Shown here piece after piece: positions 32,422 through 41,374 of a stretch of 64,000 nucleotides of DNA (positions within the stretch are counted from its first letter, which is position 1; every line of letters begins with the position of its first letter). Source of the DNA: Lyngbya confervoides BDU141951 (lineage in GTDB: Bacteria > Cyanobacteriota > Cyanobacteriia > Thermosynechococcales > Thermosynechococcaceae). The notes under the pieces are model-generated. The model saw only the letters and a list, made by a program, of their open reading frames with translations, did no database searches and had not been told where the DNA came from. The stretch lies in the NCBI RefSeq assembly GCF_000817775.3, contig NZ_JTHE03000079.1:128528-192527 (forward strand), written 5' to 3'. A program made the translations under genes and the position numbers.

Positions 32422-34043
32422 GAGATTTTCGTGACGATTAACTCAAGGGTGTGGCCAATTTTTTGCAATTCATCGCAGAATTTAACGAGGCGCAGATCCA
32501 CGCTGGAAAAGCGCATGAGTGCCACTCGGCGGTAAATCCAAAAGCAGTGACGAATTCTGCTGGGATTCTGGATCTCTAAGGCTTGGTCTAGGTTCTGCTC
32601 CGCCTGTTGCAGCTGGAGGAGATCGGCCTCAGAGTCCTGTTGGCAGAGGGTGGCAATCTTTTCCTTAATATCGGTCCAGGACCACTCCAATTCCTCTGTA
32701 TCACGGTTTAGATTGGTTTCAATACGGCGCAGGATGGAGTCAAGGGTTTGCCAACCGTCGTGGGTTTGAATCAGGTGATTGAGCTGTTGGTTGAGATTTT
32801 CGAGGGACTGTATGCCTGCTTGCAGGGGCTGCAAGCTACTGGGATTGCCAGCGATGAGCATCAGCAGGTCCTGGTGGAGTTGATTTAATGTTTGAGCGAG
32901 ACTGGCTAATCTTAATGCCTTGGCGGTGGTGGTTAAGGCCATATTTAAGCGAATTGGCTGATCGGCTAAGAGAACGGTCATGAGATAAATGGTTTTCTTC
33001 AACCGTCTTTGGTCCAACTGGGTGATAGCAGCCTGAAGTTCATTACAAGCTTCTTCTAGCTTTGCAAGCCAGGCGCAATCGTATCCTGAACAAGCGGGTT
33101 GGACAACAATAGCCTGAGCCTCATGGATCACCGCCCGCAGGGCCAATTCATACTCATAAAAGGTGGTGACGGTAATGTCATCCTCGGGAAAGAGTCGAGC
33201 GGACTTAACCAGTTCCCGGTAATATTGAATTTCAACTTGGTGGAGCAGATCGTGCAATTGTTTGTAGAATCTCAGCCACATAATTTGTGCGCAAATGGCG
33301 CTAAATTCTGACTGAAATAGCGTTACCCTACTATTGACATCAGGAATCGACAGCAGCCCCACTAAAACATCTAGTCCTTCCTGGACATCTTGCCGCAAGG
33401 AATCGGGAAAGGCAGTAAGGGGGTCTTTAATCAGGAGGATGGGTAAGTGAGAGGCGATGGCGGCCTGCGGTTCTGGGGATTCTATCTCAGGAGCCAAAAT
33501 ATCGCGGGGTTTTTCTAGGGTACAGCTCTGGACCTGGATTTCCAGGCAGCCTGCTTCATGGGCACTGGGAATCGATCGGCCTGCCCCTAAGGCTCGGTAA
33601 AAACCATTGGCGTAGGCGATCGCCGCTGCATCGGCAATGGTAGAGTTGGCACCAATGACGTAATTTACATGCCCCTGGATCGCCTCTGCCTGGGCCTTAG
33701 AATAGCAAGCATTCAGAAGCACGCATTCCAATGTATCTGCAACCTGCTTAAACAATCCTGCAAGAATCTCTCCGGACAGGAGAACGCTCTGGCCTTGCTG
33801 GTTTTCAATAACCAATCCGGCTTGACCCGCACCATGACCACAAAAATGCACAATGCGTGGCTTCAGTTCAAGAATTGCCCGTTCCAGATCCTCCCAGCGC
33901 ACTGCGTCTCTGCGTTCGCACTTAAAATCGTCTCGGTATTTTGATTTTTTGAGTTCTTCCTCCTGAATGTTGCGCAGTTCTCGATTGAGCTTTAAAGCAG
34001 CGGTATCATCAGGATTGGCCGCAAGAAACAAAATTGTTTTCAT
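32418..34043 (-). CDS. CHAT-domain (caspase-like) protease with a long helical C-terminal region
   Basis: The 541-residue protein begins with a CHAT caspase-like domain at about 1-175. The catalytic dyad is visible: His70 in IVHFCGHGAG and Cys113 in VLLNACYS, followed by YVIGANSTIADAAAIAYANGFYRALGAG. The remaining 340 residues are almost entirely helical, without recognised repeats; they may be a partner-binding or effector part like those seen in CHAT conflict systems. No membrane segment or signal is present, so it is cytosolic. An AGGTG motif precedes the ATG. The stop overlaps the start of the nSTAND gene, so both products are expected in fixed ratio. The target protein is unknown. Confidence 0.8.
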   Translation of the reverse strand: MKTILFLAANPDDTAALKLNRELRNIQEEELKKSKYRDDFKCERRDAVRWEDLERAILELKPRIVHFCGHGAGQAGLVIENQQGQSVLLSGEILAGLFKQVADTLECVLLNACYSKAQAEAIQGHVNYVIGANSTIADAAAIAYANGFYRALGAGRSIPSAHEAGCLEIQVQSCTLEKPRDILAPEIESPEPQAAIASHLPILLIKDPLTAFPDSLRQDVQEGLDVLVGLLSIPDVNSRVTLFQSEFSAICAQIMWLRFYKQLHDLLHQVEIQYYRELVKSARLFPEDDITVTTFYEYELALRAVIHEAQAIVVQPACSGYDCAWLAKLEEACNELQAAITQLDQRRLKKTIYLMTVLLADQPIRLNMALTTTAKALRLASLAQTLNQLHQDLLMLIAGNPSSLQPLQAGIQSLENLNQQLNHLIQTHDGWQTLDSILRRIETNLNRDTEELEWSWTDIKEKIATLCQQDSEADLLQLQQAEQNLDQALEIQNPSRIRHCFWIYRRVALMRFSSVDLRLVKFCDELQKIGHTLELIVTKIS

Positions 34044-34228
34044 AAATTCACCTGGACCTCAAGATCCTGCACCGGTGCATCGATTGAGGAGGGCGGATCA
34101 ATCATCAATATCCATGATTGACTAGGGAACGGGGAGACTCACTGGGAAAGGGCAGGACTGACGACGAAAAGGGGAATAAATTTAAAATAAGGCGATCGCC
34201 CCGAAATTCCACAGCATTGCATACAAAC

Positions 34229-34786
34229 TTAAAAAATGTCAGACCGATGGCTTTCCTGGGGGTCCCCGGTCTTCACTTTTTTATACTGTGACTGGAGTAA
34301 AAAGCTACTCAATGCAATCAGCAAAATTGCTCCGGCAATGTAAATTAACTCAATCGCGCTCGTCACATTCAGCCCCAACATCTTTTTGAACAGGTTTACA
34401 ATCAACGCCACCACAATCACCTGCACCAGCTTGGTTTTGAGCTCCTCCAGCGATTGACTGAGCAAAATATTGATATCCTGTTCAAACCGAATATCAATTT
34501 TGGAAATGAATAGCTCATAGATCCCAAAGCTGAAAATGAGCAGAACAATTCCAATCAGGTAGTAATCGATGCCCCCAATCACATAGGAAACAATTTTGTT
34601 GGTGACTCCCCCTTCCGGATCTTGAAGATCAAACTCCAGCACCAGCCCGGCCCAAATCTCCAGTGTGCCGATCACAAAAAATCGCACTGCACTAAACAAT
34701 CCAAAAATCGTCGGCAGCAACACAAAGAACCGGAAGTTCCAGATGGTCGTTTCAAAGACTCTTTCGACTTTGCGCTGAAAGCTCAT
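34229..34786 (-). CDS. YqhA/UPF0114 family membrane protein
   Basis: The 185-residue protein has three to four membrane segments (about 20-42, 62-90, 117-140, 148-170) and the YqhA-family pattern: RFFVLLPTIFGLFSAVRFFVIG, then IGGIDYYLIGIVLLIFSFGIYELFIS and LEELKTKLVQVIVVALIVNLFKK. The function of the family is not established. It is the first gene of a minus-strand run with the CHAT and nSTAND genes, 185 bp upstream of CHAT. That distance allows either co-transcription or a separate promoter. If functionally linked, it could be the membrane effector or a target, but this is speculative; yqhA-type genes often stand alone. Confidence 0.88.
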   Translation of the reverse strand: MSFQRKVERVFETTIWNFRFFVLLPTIFGLFSAVRFFVIGTLEIWAGLVLEFDLQDPEGGVTNKIVSYVIGGIDYYLIGIVLLIFSFGIYELFISKIDIRFEQDINILLSQSLEELKTKLVQVIVVALIVNLFKKMLGLNVTSAIELIYIAGAILLIALSSFLLQSQYKKVKTGDPQESHRSDIF

Positions 34787-35191
34787 GGCATCTCTCTGTC
34801 AACTAAATCGGTCTGGCCATTGCGGCGAAGGCATCCCTGCCTCACTTTTCACCCCCTTGAACCTCTTCAGTGTCTCACGTGATTGTGCCCCACCGACTTG
34901 CGGCCCCGCTGGGGAGGAGGCGATCGCAGATCTGAGGCTAATCTGCGGGAAGAGTCACCGGCCTGGAGATCCAAGGCTCTGTCCATTGCCACCACCTCGG
35001 CGGTCCAATCAAACCGGTGTTCGTAGCGATTCGCGAATCTCCATAGATCCTCCTAGTTCTGCGCGCAGCGATGAAGGGTGCATCTCCAGAGGGCTGTATG
35101 TTCAGGATAGATGAGGCATCTCGTCAATTGGAGCAAGAAGTCGTTAATATCAGAGCAACGTAGCGATTTACCGCCCTAGAAGGAGGTTGAG
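34787..35191. other. Divergent intergenic region between YqhA-like and macro-domain genes
   Basis: About 405 bp with no supported gene. It contains a HIP1 octamer near 34921 and an exact 12-bp palindrome GATTCGCGAATC (35028-35039). The promoters of both divergent genes must lie here, but I cannot place them. The macro gene start has a strong AAGGAGG. Confidence 0.5.
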
Positions 35192-35731
35192 ATGGATCGA
35201 CTGCAAGTGATCACCGCCGACATCACGCAACTTCACGTGGATGTGATTGTGAATGCGGCCAACGAGCGGATGTTGGGCGGCGGTGGTGTGGATGGGGCCA
35301 TCCATGCGGCGGCAGGTGCGGCGCTGGTGGCGGCCTGCCGCGCGGTCCCGGAGGTGCGTCCGGGGGTTCGCTGCCCCACGGGAGAGGCTCGCATCACCCC
35401 AGCGTTTCAGCTTCCGGCTCGGTTTGTGGTGCATACGGTGGGGCCAGTTTGGCAAGGGGGGCAGTGCGGTGAACCCGATCTTTTGGCGGCCTGCTATCGC
35501 GCCTCCATCCAGATGGCGATCGCCCATAATGCTCGTTCCATTGCCTTTCCAGCAATCAGCACCGGTGTTTACGGTTACCCGCTACCTGCGGCCAGTCAAA
35601 CTGCGGTGCGCGAGTGCGCGCAGGGACTGCAACGCCATTCCTCCCTGGAGAAAATTTTGCTGGTTGCTCGCCGCCAATCCCAGGCAGATCAGATCCAGCA
35701 GAGTCTTATGGACTGGTTTTCAGGTGCTTAG
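35192..35731 (+). CDS. Macro-domain protein (ADP-ribosyl hydrolase, YmdB-like)
   Basis: The 179-residue protein is a single macro domain of the MacroD/YmdB group. The ADP-ribose binding pieces are visible: VDVIVNAANERMLGGGGVDGAIHAAAG at about 17-43, and FPAISTGVYGYPLPAA at about 118-133. Such enzymes remove ADP-ribose from O-acetyl-ADP-ribose or from proteins. A strong ribosome-binding site (AAGGAGG) precedes the ATG. The gene diverges from the CHAT/nSTAND run and its last 26 bp overlap the convergent dienelactone hydrolase-like gene. A role in ADP-ribose-linked stress or defence is possible but not shown. Confidence 0.92.
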   Translation: MDRLQVITADITQLHVDVIVNAANERMLGGGGVDGAIHAAAGAALVAACRAVPEVRPGVRCPTGEARITPAFQLPARFVVHTVGPVWQGGQCGEPDLLAACYRASIQMAIAHNARSIAFPAISTGVYGYPLPAASQTAVRECAQGLQRHSSLEKILLVARRQSQADQIQQSLMDWFSGA

Positions 35732-36620
35732 CAAAAAAGGCCAGAGTTTTTTCCCAGGCATCGTTGGCGGCCGCTGGATTATAGTTTTTCCCCGAGGGGT
35801 TGGCAAAGGCATGATCGGCCGCGTCGTAGAGATAAATCTCCGCGGGTTTATCGAGCGTGTTTAAGGTTTGCTCAAAGGCGTTGACCTCAGCCACTGGAAT
35901 GCCCGCATCCTGACCGCCAAAAAATCCGGCAATCGGCATTGTTAAGGGCTTTAAGATCTGCGGATCCGTTTCCAGGCGCCCGTAGTAAATCACCAGAGCA
36001 TCTAGCTGATCAGGCAACAGCAGCCCCGTCTGTAACGACCAGGCCCCACCAAAACACCAGCCAATGGATCCAACCTGGGGGGACTGTTTGTCCTTGACCA
36101 AATAGTCATAGGCCTGCCGCAGGTTCTCCTGGGCAGGCTGCGGCTGGCCCATCACGCGTTGCATCAGCTGACGGGCTTGATCGGGATCCTGGGCCACCTG
36201 ACCGTCGTACAAATCCACGGCAAGAACGCTGTAGCCTTCCCCGGCTAGGCGCTCAGTGACGGCCTTGATGTTGTCATTCAGGCCCCACCATTCATGGATG
36301 GCAATGATTCCCGGCAAGGGGCGATCGGCCTGGACGGGCTGGGCAAAGAAGCCTTCCACCGGCTGGCCATTGACCGTTGCATACTTCACCCTTTGGGAGG
36401 TAACGGGCTGGGCCGGGGACTGACGGGCCATTTCGGTGGCTTCGGGTTTGTCGGTTCCATGGATCTCACTCATGCGGTCTGTAAAGCTTTCTCCAGCCTC
36501 AACGGAAGCTTCGGGGCGGGCGCAGGCCGTCAGACTCAGGCCCCACAGACCCAGCAGCAAGATACGCCAGAGTTGAATTCCCTGTGCATTGCGCCAGGGG
36601 CGATCGCCGGCCACCATCAT
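35706..36620 (-). CDS. Dienelactone hydrolase family lipoprotein
   Basis: The 304-residue protein carries a lipoprotein signal (WRILLLGLWGLSLTACARP) with a lipobox LTAC, so it is probably anchored in a membrane after export. The alpha/beta-hydrolase core shows the DLH pattern: GIIAIHEWWGLNDNIKAVTERLA, then the nucleophile Cys in SIGWCFGGAWS at about residue 192, and the His in YDAADHAFANPSG near 270. The family hydrolyses lactones or esters; the natural substrate here is unknown. GGAGG precedes the ATG. The 3' end overlaps the macro-domain gene by 26 bp on the opposite strand. Confidence 0.88.
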   Translation of the reverse strand: MMVAGDRPWRNAQGIQLWRILLLGLWGLSLTACARPEASVEAGESFTDRMSEIHGTDKPEATEMARQSPAQPVTSQRVKYATVNGQPVEGFFAQPVQADRPLPGIIAIHEWWGLNDNIKAVTERLAGEGYSVLAVDLYDGQVAQDPDQARQLMQRVMGQPQPAQENLRQAYDYLVKDKQSPQVGSIGWCFGGAWSLQTGLLLPDQLDALVIYYGRLETDPQILKPLTMPIAGFFGGQDAGIPVAEVNAFEQTLNTLDKPAEIYLYDAADHAFANPSGKNYNPAAANDAWEKTLAFFAKHLKTSP

Positions 36621-36743
36621 CGATTTCCTCCAGAATTACGGGTGAGGTTCCTACGCTATCACTGGTTTGACTGACTGCGATCACTGCCGGAGCGCCGAAC
36701 TTCCAGGATTCTAATCCCAAGAGAAGATCGAGAACCAGGGGCT

Positions 36744-37805
36744 ATGTTACTACAGCATCGATTTCAGATCCATCGACTTCTGTATCAGGGCGGCTTCGGA
36801 ACCACGTTTCTTGCCGTTGATACCCATACTCCTTCACGGCGGCTGTGCGTGGTTAAGCAGTTCTGTCCAGCCCTGCCCAACCAGCCATCGTTTCAGATTG
36901 CCCTACGCAAGTTCCAGGAGGAAGCGGCGGTGCTAGAGCGACTCGATCATCCTCAAATTCCCCGCCTCTATGGATATTTTGAGCATCAAGGGCAGTTTTA
37001 CCTGAGTCAGCAATGGATCGAGGGACAAACGCTGGGATCGTGCCTTGCTCAGGGTCCCATGCCCGAGATAGAGGTAATTCGCATTCTAAGCCAGCTTTTA
37101 CCCGTATTTGAATATCTCCACGCCCATCAGGTGATCCACCGCGATGTTAAGCCCGATAACATCATCCTGCGCGATGGAGATCGCTGTCCGGTCCTGATTG
37201 ACTTTGGATCGGTTAAACAGCATGGCCAGGCAGCGGTGCACCCCTCCCAGGGCGTTGCCTGTTCGGTGGTCATCGGCACCGAGGGCTTTGTCTCCCCAGA
37301 ACAGGTGGCTCAGCGGGTTTCCTATGCCAGCGATCTGTACAGTCTGGGCATCACCGCCATTTGTATGTTGACGGGTAAAATGCCCCACGAAATTCCCCTG
37401 CATCCGCAGACGGGCCAGTTTTTGTGGACCTCGCTGGTGCCTGGGGTCAGCCTGGCCCTGCAGGCCTTGCTCAACAAGGCAATCGCCTTTGACCCCTGCG
37501 ATCGCTATGGTTCTGCCACCCAGATGCTGGCGGCCCTGCGCGCAATAGCTTCTCAGCCACCGCCAATCACCGTGCTTGAACCAAACGGTGTCAAGTCGGG
37601 GCACCCAGGTCAGGCGGTCCGGATCGCCCCCGCGGCTGCGCGTCGACTCAGGTCGCCGTCCCTGCCCCTGAGCGTGGCAGGACTCGCCATGGTTCTTTCA
37701 GGTCTCTTTTCCTTTCAGATAGGGGTGACCGTGACAGCCCACCGTTCCGATCCAGCACCGAGCGAAATCACGGCCCTCGAGGCGGCCCTGCAGCCGGACA
37801 ATTAA
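36744..37805 (+). CDS. Serine/threonine protein kinase with one C-terminal membrane segment
   Basis: The 353-residue protein has a Hanks-type kinase domain at about 10-270. The glycine loop is LLYQGGFGTTFLAVD, the lysine lies in RRLCVVKQF, the catalytic loop is HRDVKPDNIIL, the metal Asp is in LIDFGSVKQ, and GTEGFVSPEQ gives the activation-loop end. A hydrophobic segment at about 310-330 (LPLSVAGLAMVLSGLFSFQIGV) would anchor it, with a short tail outside. It resembles the cyanobacterial Spk-type kinases. No substrate is linked by position; the following gene is an unknown protein 118 bp downstream. Confidence 0.93.
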   Translation: MLLQHRFQIHRLLYQGGFGTTFLAVDTHTPSRRLCVVKQFCPALPNQPSFQIALRKFQEEAAVLERLDHPQIPRLYGYFEHQGQFYLSQQWIEGQTLGSCLAQGPMPEIEVIRILSQLLPVFEYLHAHQVIHRDVKPDNIILRDGDRCPVLIDFGSVKQHGQAAVHPSQGVACSVVIGTEGFVSPEQVAQRVSYASDLYSLGITAICMLTGKMPHEIPLHPQTGQFLWTSLVPGVSLALQALLNKAIAFDPCDRYGSATQMLAALRAIASQPPPITVLEPNGVKSGHPGQAVRIAPAAARRLRSPSLPLSVAGLAMVLSGLFSFQIGVTVTAHRSDPAPSEITALEAALQPDN

Positions 37806-37923
37806 CTCCAGGGGGCAGGCACGAAACTCTTGCTTGACAGTATTGCCAGAGAGACTATATTGGACTCCAGGTTAAAGTTTTGTAACTAACCTGAACAAGA
37901 ATTACTGTGCGAGGGGATAACCC

Positions 37924-38631
37924 ATGGACCTGCAACGAGAATTTTTTCCCCGGGTACGAAAAACTGTGATGCCGCGTCCCTACTTTGCGGAGGAGACGGA
38001 CGTTCTGGGGCAAAGTGGGTCGGCTTGGGCCGTCGATGCGGCAATTTATGGCCCAAATTGGACCCTAGATCGCGATCAGGGATTGATTGAGATTTACGGC
38101 GCAGGGGCGGCAATTAGTTTCTATCATCTGCTGCCGCGCAAAAATAAGTACGAAAAGGAGGGCCTGTACTTGCGGCTGCGGCTGGCCTATCGCACCACCG
38201 AGAACGCCAACGTGAATATTCGTACTTTCTCGGGCAATCATGTCACCCTTCCTAACAGCGTGGCCGGTCACATGTACGACGATCCTGAAAACTACTGGTG
38301 GGTGACCGACGATCTGACCCTGAATATTAATTCCATCTACACCGGCGAAAAACTCTGGCTGCAGCGGGTGGACTGGGAATGGACCAGTCAGGAAGTCGTT
38401 TATGCCGACGAAGTTCCCGATCAAGAGGCCTACCTGGAGCGATCGCCGGATGAGGTGTCTCAGCTTTACGGTGCCTCCGCCATTACCGAAGATTCAGTGA
38501 AGCAATTTTTGGTGCAAAAAATTCAGTCGGATGAAGCCTTTGCCAAGCGCTGCCTAGCCCTACTCACTCAAGAGCAGCTGCTGCAAAAGGACCTAACGGA
38601 AATTTTTCAGTACAGCCGTTCTGAAGGTTAG
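37924..38631 (+). CDS. Conserved-looking hypothetical protein (235 aa)
   Basis: I do not recognise the family. The start has GAGGGG nine bases ahead. There is no signal peptide or membrane segment. Residues about 30-160 look beta-rich and aromatic (YGPNWTLDRDQGLIEIYGAGAAI, NYWWVTDDLTLNI, KLWLQRVDWEWTSQEVVY), possibly a jelly-roll. The rest is helical (EDSVKQFLVQKIQSDEAFAKRCLALLTQEQLL). Position 118 bp after the kinase gene on the same strand could allow joint expression, but the intergenic sequence resembles a promoter region. The function is unknown. Confidence 0.7.
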   Translation: MDLQREFFPRVRKTVMPRPYFAEETDVLGQSGSAWAVDAAIYGPNWTLDRDQGLIEIYGAGAAISFYHLLPRKNKYEKEGLYLRLRLAYRTTENANVNIRTFSGNHVTLPNSVAGHMYDDPENYWWVTDDLTLNINSIYTGEKLWLQRVDWEWTSQEVVYADEVPDQEAYLERSPDEVSQLYGASAITEDSVKQFLVQKIQSDEAFAKRCLALLTQEQLLQKDLTEIFQYSRSEG

Positions 38632-38675
38632 CGAGGAGAGGCGGACCACTGTCGAGGAGTGAACAGACTGGGGCC

Positions 38676-38897
38676 TCAGGACAATGGCGAAATTTGATCG
38701 GAAGCAGGGGCATTTTCCAGCCAGTCAAACATAGTGTTCAGTTGCGTCAGCGTCACCAGGCCGTACTGCCACAGGATGATGGGGAGATGGTTCAACAGGA
38801 GGGCCTGCTGTTTTTGGGCCAGTTCAACCACTTCCGTCGACAGTCCCAGGTCTGCATGCAGAAACTCGATGAAGGGATGAAAGTCGGAGGAGTTCAT
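38676..38897 (-). CDS. DUF2949 domain protein
   Basis: The 73-residue protein matches the DUF2949 pattern found in cyanobacteria: FIEFLHADLGLSTEVVELAQKQ, then LPIILWQYGLVTLTQLNTMFDWLE. It is all helical and small, without signal or membrane segments. Function unknown. It converges with the 235-residue hypothetical gene and diverges from the metallophosphoesterase. Confidence 0.85.
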   Translation of the reverse strand: MNSSDFHPFIEFLHADLGLSTEVVELAQKQQALLLNHLPIILWQYGLVTLTQLNTMFDWLENAPASDQISPLS

Positions 38898-39102
38898 GGG
38901 TCGCAGCGGGATTTGAGTGAATTGCGATTATTCTGGCAGCTGGGGGTGGAAGGGGGTGTGATATTCCTCACTGGGGGCAGATGTGTGAGCGTAGAGGTGA
39001 TTTAAACAGCAGGGCTGGCGCGGGAACATCTCCTAGACTGGTGCTTGTGTCCCTGTGGTCCCTGATGAAACAGCAATCTGGGGTGTTGCCCGGATCGAAT
39101 GG

Positions 39103-40860
39103 ATGAACCGATCTCAACTGATGTGGCTGCTATCATCCCTGTTGCTTCTGGGTTCCCGGTCAACTCAGCCCCTGACGCCTGCCATGCCTGTGCTCCAACT
39201 CCTCACAGATCCCTTTCTCCAGCTTCCCACCTCAAATTCAGTGCGAGTGGTTTGGTTTACAGAGTTTGAGGGAACGCAGCATCTGGTCCAGTACGGTGAT
39301 CAACTGCACCATCAGGTGCGGGCCACCACTCAGATGCTCAGCAAAGTTCGCGAAGATCAGCGATCGCAGGTGGGTGGGCCGAAGATCAACAGCCAGGGAG
39401 ATCCCCCACCGGTCAAACGTCAGATCTGGCGACATGAAGCCGTTGTTCCCGCTCCGCCGGATATCCGCGTTCCCTATCGGGTGGTGAGCCAGGCTGCAAC
39501 CGGTCAAGTGGTCAGCGATCGCTTTACCCTCTCCGCCCTGCCCACACCGGGATCTCCACAAAAAATCCTGCTCACCTCCGACCATCAGCTCAAGCCCATG
39601 ACTCCGGCCAACCTGCAAAAGGTCGTTGAAACCGTGGGCCAGGTAGATGCCGTTTTCTTTGCGGGAGATTTGGTCAATATTCCTGATCGCGCTTCGGAAT
39701 GGTTTGACGATCGCCGCGGGAATGCTTTTTTTCCCACCCTTCAGGGACGGGCTCACTTTAAGTTAGGGTCGACCCTATATCGTGGCGGGGCGATTATTCA
39801 ATCTGCACCTCTGTTTCCTGCCATTGGCAATCACGAAGTGATGGGACGCTTTTCGAAAACTCTCTCCCTCGCAGATCAGTTCAACGATGCCGTGCCTCGC
39901 GCCGTGGCTGAGAAACGCTACCATCAGAACGTCGGGGGTTCCTCTCCAGGGCAGGGGGTGCCCCCACAGGCCTGGATTCAGGATCATTCCTTTAATGTTG
40001 ATACCTATCGGGAACTGTTTAGTCTCCCCACTGAATCACCGGGCCAGGAACGCTACTATGCCCTCACCTTTGGCGATATCCGCTTAATTTCTTTATATAT
40101 CACCCACATCTGGCGACCACCGGGCCTCGGGCCCCAGACCAAGGGGCGCTACCGGGAGCGGGAAAGCGACCTAGCCCATCCAAACCGATGGGGACATGGC
40201 CAGCATATTTTTGAGGCGATCGCGCCGGGCAGTCCCCAGTCGGAATGGCTCCAACAGCAATTACAGCATCCTGCGTTTCGGCGGGCTAAATACCGGGTGG
40301 TGATGTTCCACCACCCGCCCCATACCCTGGGAGACAATGGCGTCCCTCCCTACACCGATCCGGTGCCTACCGTGAAGCGTGACCCCGACGGGACGGTAAA
40401 ATCGGTGCGATATCAATACCCACCCGAAGCCGACAACCTGCAGCATCATCTGCTGCCCCTACTAGAGGAGGCCGGGGTGGATCTAGTCTTCTATGGGCAT
40501 ACCCATCTGTGGAACCGCTTTATCAGCCCCAAGGGGATGCATTTTTTAGAAACCTCCAATGTCGGCAACACCTATGGAGCCTACACCGCTACCAATGGCC
40601 AGAGGCGCCAGATTCCGCCAGAGTTTGAGGGGCACTATGCTGCCGTTGGAGACCCCAACGGCTTAGCACCCGTCGTTCCCACCCTTCGCCCACCGGTGGA
40701 CGCCCACGGACAGGTACAACCCTACATCGCTAGCAACGACATTACCGTATTCAGTATTTTGGAAACCCAGACCGGAGCCATCAGTAGCTATCAATTTGAT
40801 ACCCGCCTGCCCGATTCCCCAGTGATCAAGTTCGATGAGTTCTATCTGGGGCGCCATTAG
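39103..40860 (+). CDS. Exported metallophosphoesterase (purple acid phosphatase-like)
   Basis: The protein of about 585 residues begins with a signal peptide (MNRSQLMWLLSSLLLLGSRS) if the ATG at 39103 is used; a GTG at 39055 would give a less likely 16-residue extension. A fibronectin-like N-terminal part precedes the phosphoesterase core. Metal-binding motifs are in order: TSDHQLK, FFAGDLVN (about 188), FPAIGNHEVMG (about 245), YRVVMFHHPPHT (about 405) and LVFYGHTHLWNR (about 467). This order is typical of dinuclear metallophosphoesterases. It may release phosphate outside the cell membrane from phosphomonoesters or diesters. It converges with cupS, with 20 bp between stops. Confidence 0.88.
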   Translation: MNRSQLMWLLSSLLLLGSRSTQPLTPAMPVLQLLTDPFLQLPTSNSVRVVWFTEFEGTQHLVQYGDQLHHQVRATTQMLSKVREDQRSQVGGPKINSQGDPPPVKRQIWRHEAVVPAPPDIRVPYRVVSQAATGQVVSDRFTLSALPTPGSPQKILLTSDHQLKPMTPANLQKVVETVGQVDAVFFAGDLVNIPDRASEWFDDRRGNAFFPTLQGRAHFKLGSTLYRGGAIIQSAPLFPAIGNHEVMGRFSKTLSLADQFNDAVPRAVAEKRYHQNVGGSSPGQGVPPQAWIQDHSFNVDTYRELFSLPTESPGQERYYALTFGDIRLISLYITHIWRPPGLGPQTKGRYRERESDLAHPNRWGHGQHIFEAIAPGSPQSEWLQQQLQHPAFRRAKYRVVMFHHPPHTLGDNGVPPYTDPVPTVKRDPDGTVKSVRYQYPPEADNLQHHLLPLLEEAGVDLVFYGHTHLWNRFISPKGMHFLETSNVGNTYGAYTATNGQRRQIPPEFEGHYAAVGDPNGLAPVVPTLRPPVDAHGQVQPYIASNDITVFSILETQTGAISSYQFDTRLPDSPVIKFDEFYLGRH

Positions 40861-40880
40861 CAGGGGGGTGGGGGACTCCC

Positions 40881-41282
40881 TTATCCCATGAGGAGCACGG
40901 TATCGATACAGTGCACAATGCCGTTTTCCAGCTCAATATCGGCTGCAACGACCGCCGCATTCTTGACTTCAAAGTGATCCTGGGACTGCACCGAGAGGGG
41001 AGATCCCTCCACGGAAATTAACGTCATGCGCTCTTGAAACCGAGATTCGCGCCACAATCCCGGCACCACGTGATAGGTCAAGATGCGGCTGAGCTGAGGG
41101 ATATTTTGCAGCAGGGTTTCAACGGTGCCAGGCGGCAGTTTTTCAAAGGCACTATCGAGGGGGGCAAAAACGGTGAAGGGGCCGGGGCTCTTCAAGGTGT
41201 CCACCAGTCCAGCGGCCTTCACAGCGGCCACGAGGGTCTTTAAATGGGGATGGGCGATCGCCGCATCAATGATATCGGGCAT
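40881..41282 (-). CDS. cupS: CupS, fasciclin-domain subunit of the NDH-1MS CO2-uptake complex
   Basis: The protein has 133 residues from the ATG at 41282 (MPDIIDAAIAHPHLKTLVAAVKAAGL); a longer TTG frame adds 13 residues. It is a single fasciclin (FAS1) domain, with the TVFAPLDSAFEKLPPGTVETLL block and the H2-type YHVVPGLW at about 80-87. CupS binds CupA in the inducible CO2-uptake complex of thylakoid membranes. As last gene after ndhF3, ndhD3 and cupA in the same orientation, 92 bp after cupA, it fits the known ndhF3-ndhD3-cupA-cupS order. FAS1 proteins of other roles exist, but the context is decisive here. Confidence 0.9.
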   Translation of the reverse strand: MPDIIDAAIAHPHLKTLVAAVKAAGLVDTLKSPGPFTVFAPLDSAFEKLPPGTVETLLQNIPQLSRILTYHVVPGLWRESRFQERMTLISVEGSPLSVQSQDHFEVKNAAVVAADIELENGIVHCIDTVLLMG

Positions 41283-41374
41283 GAATAATTGTTCCAGGTA
41301 TGAATTGAGCGATGAAATCAATCAGGCTCCTCTCCTTCCCTGGGGAATTGTTCCACGGGAAGCAACAGTGAGCC

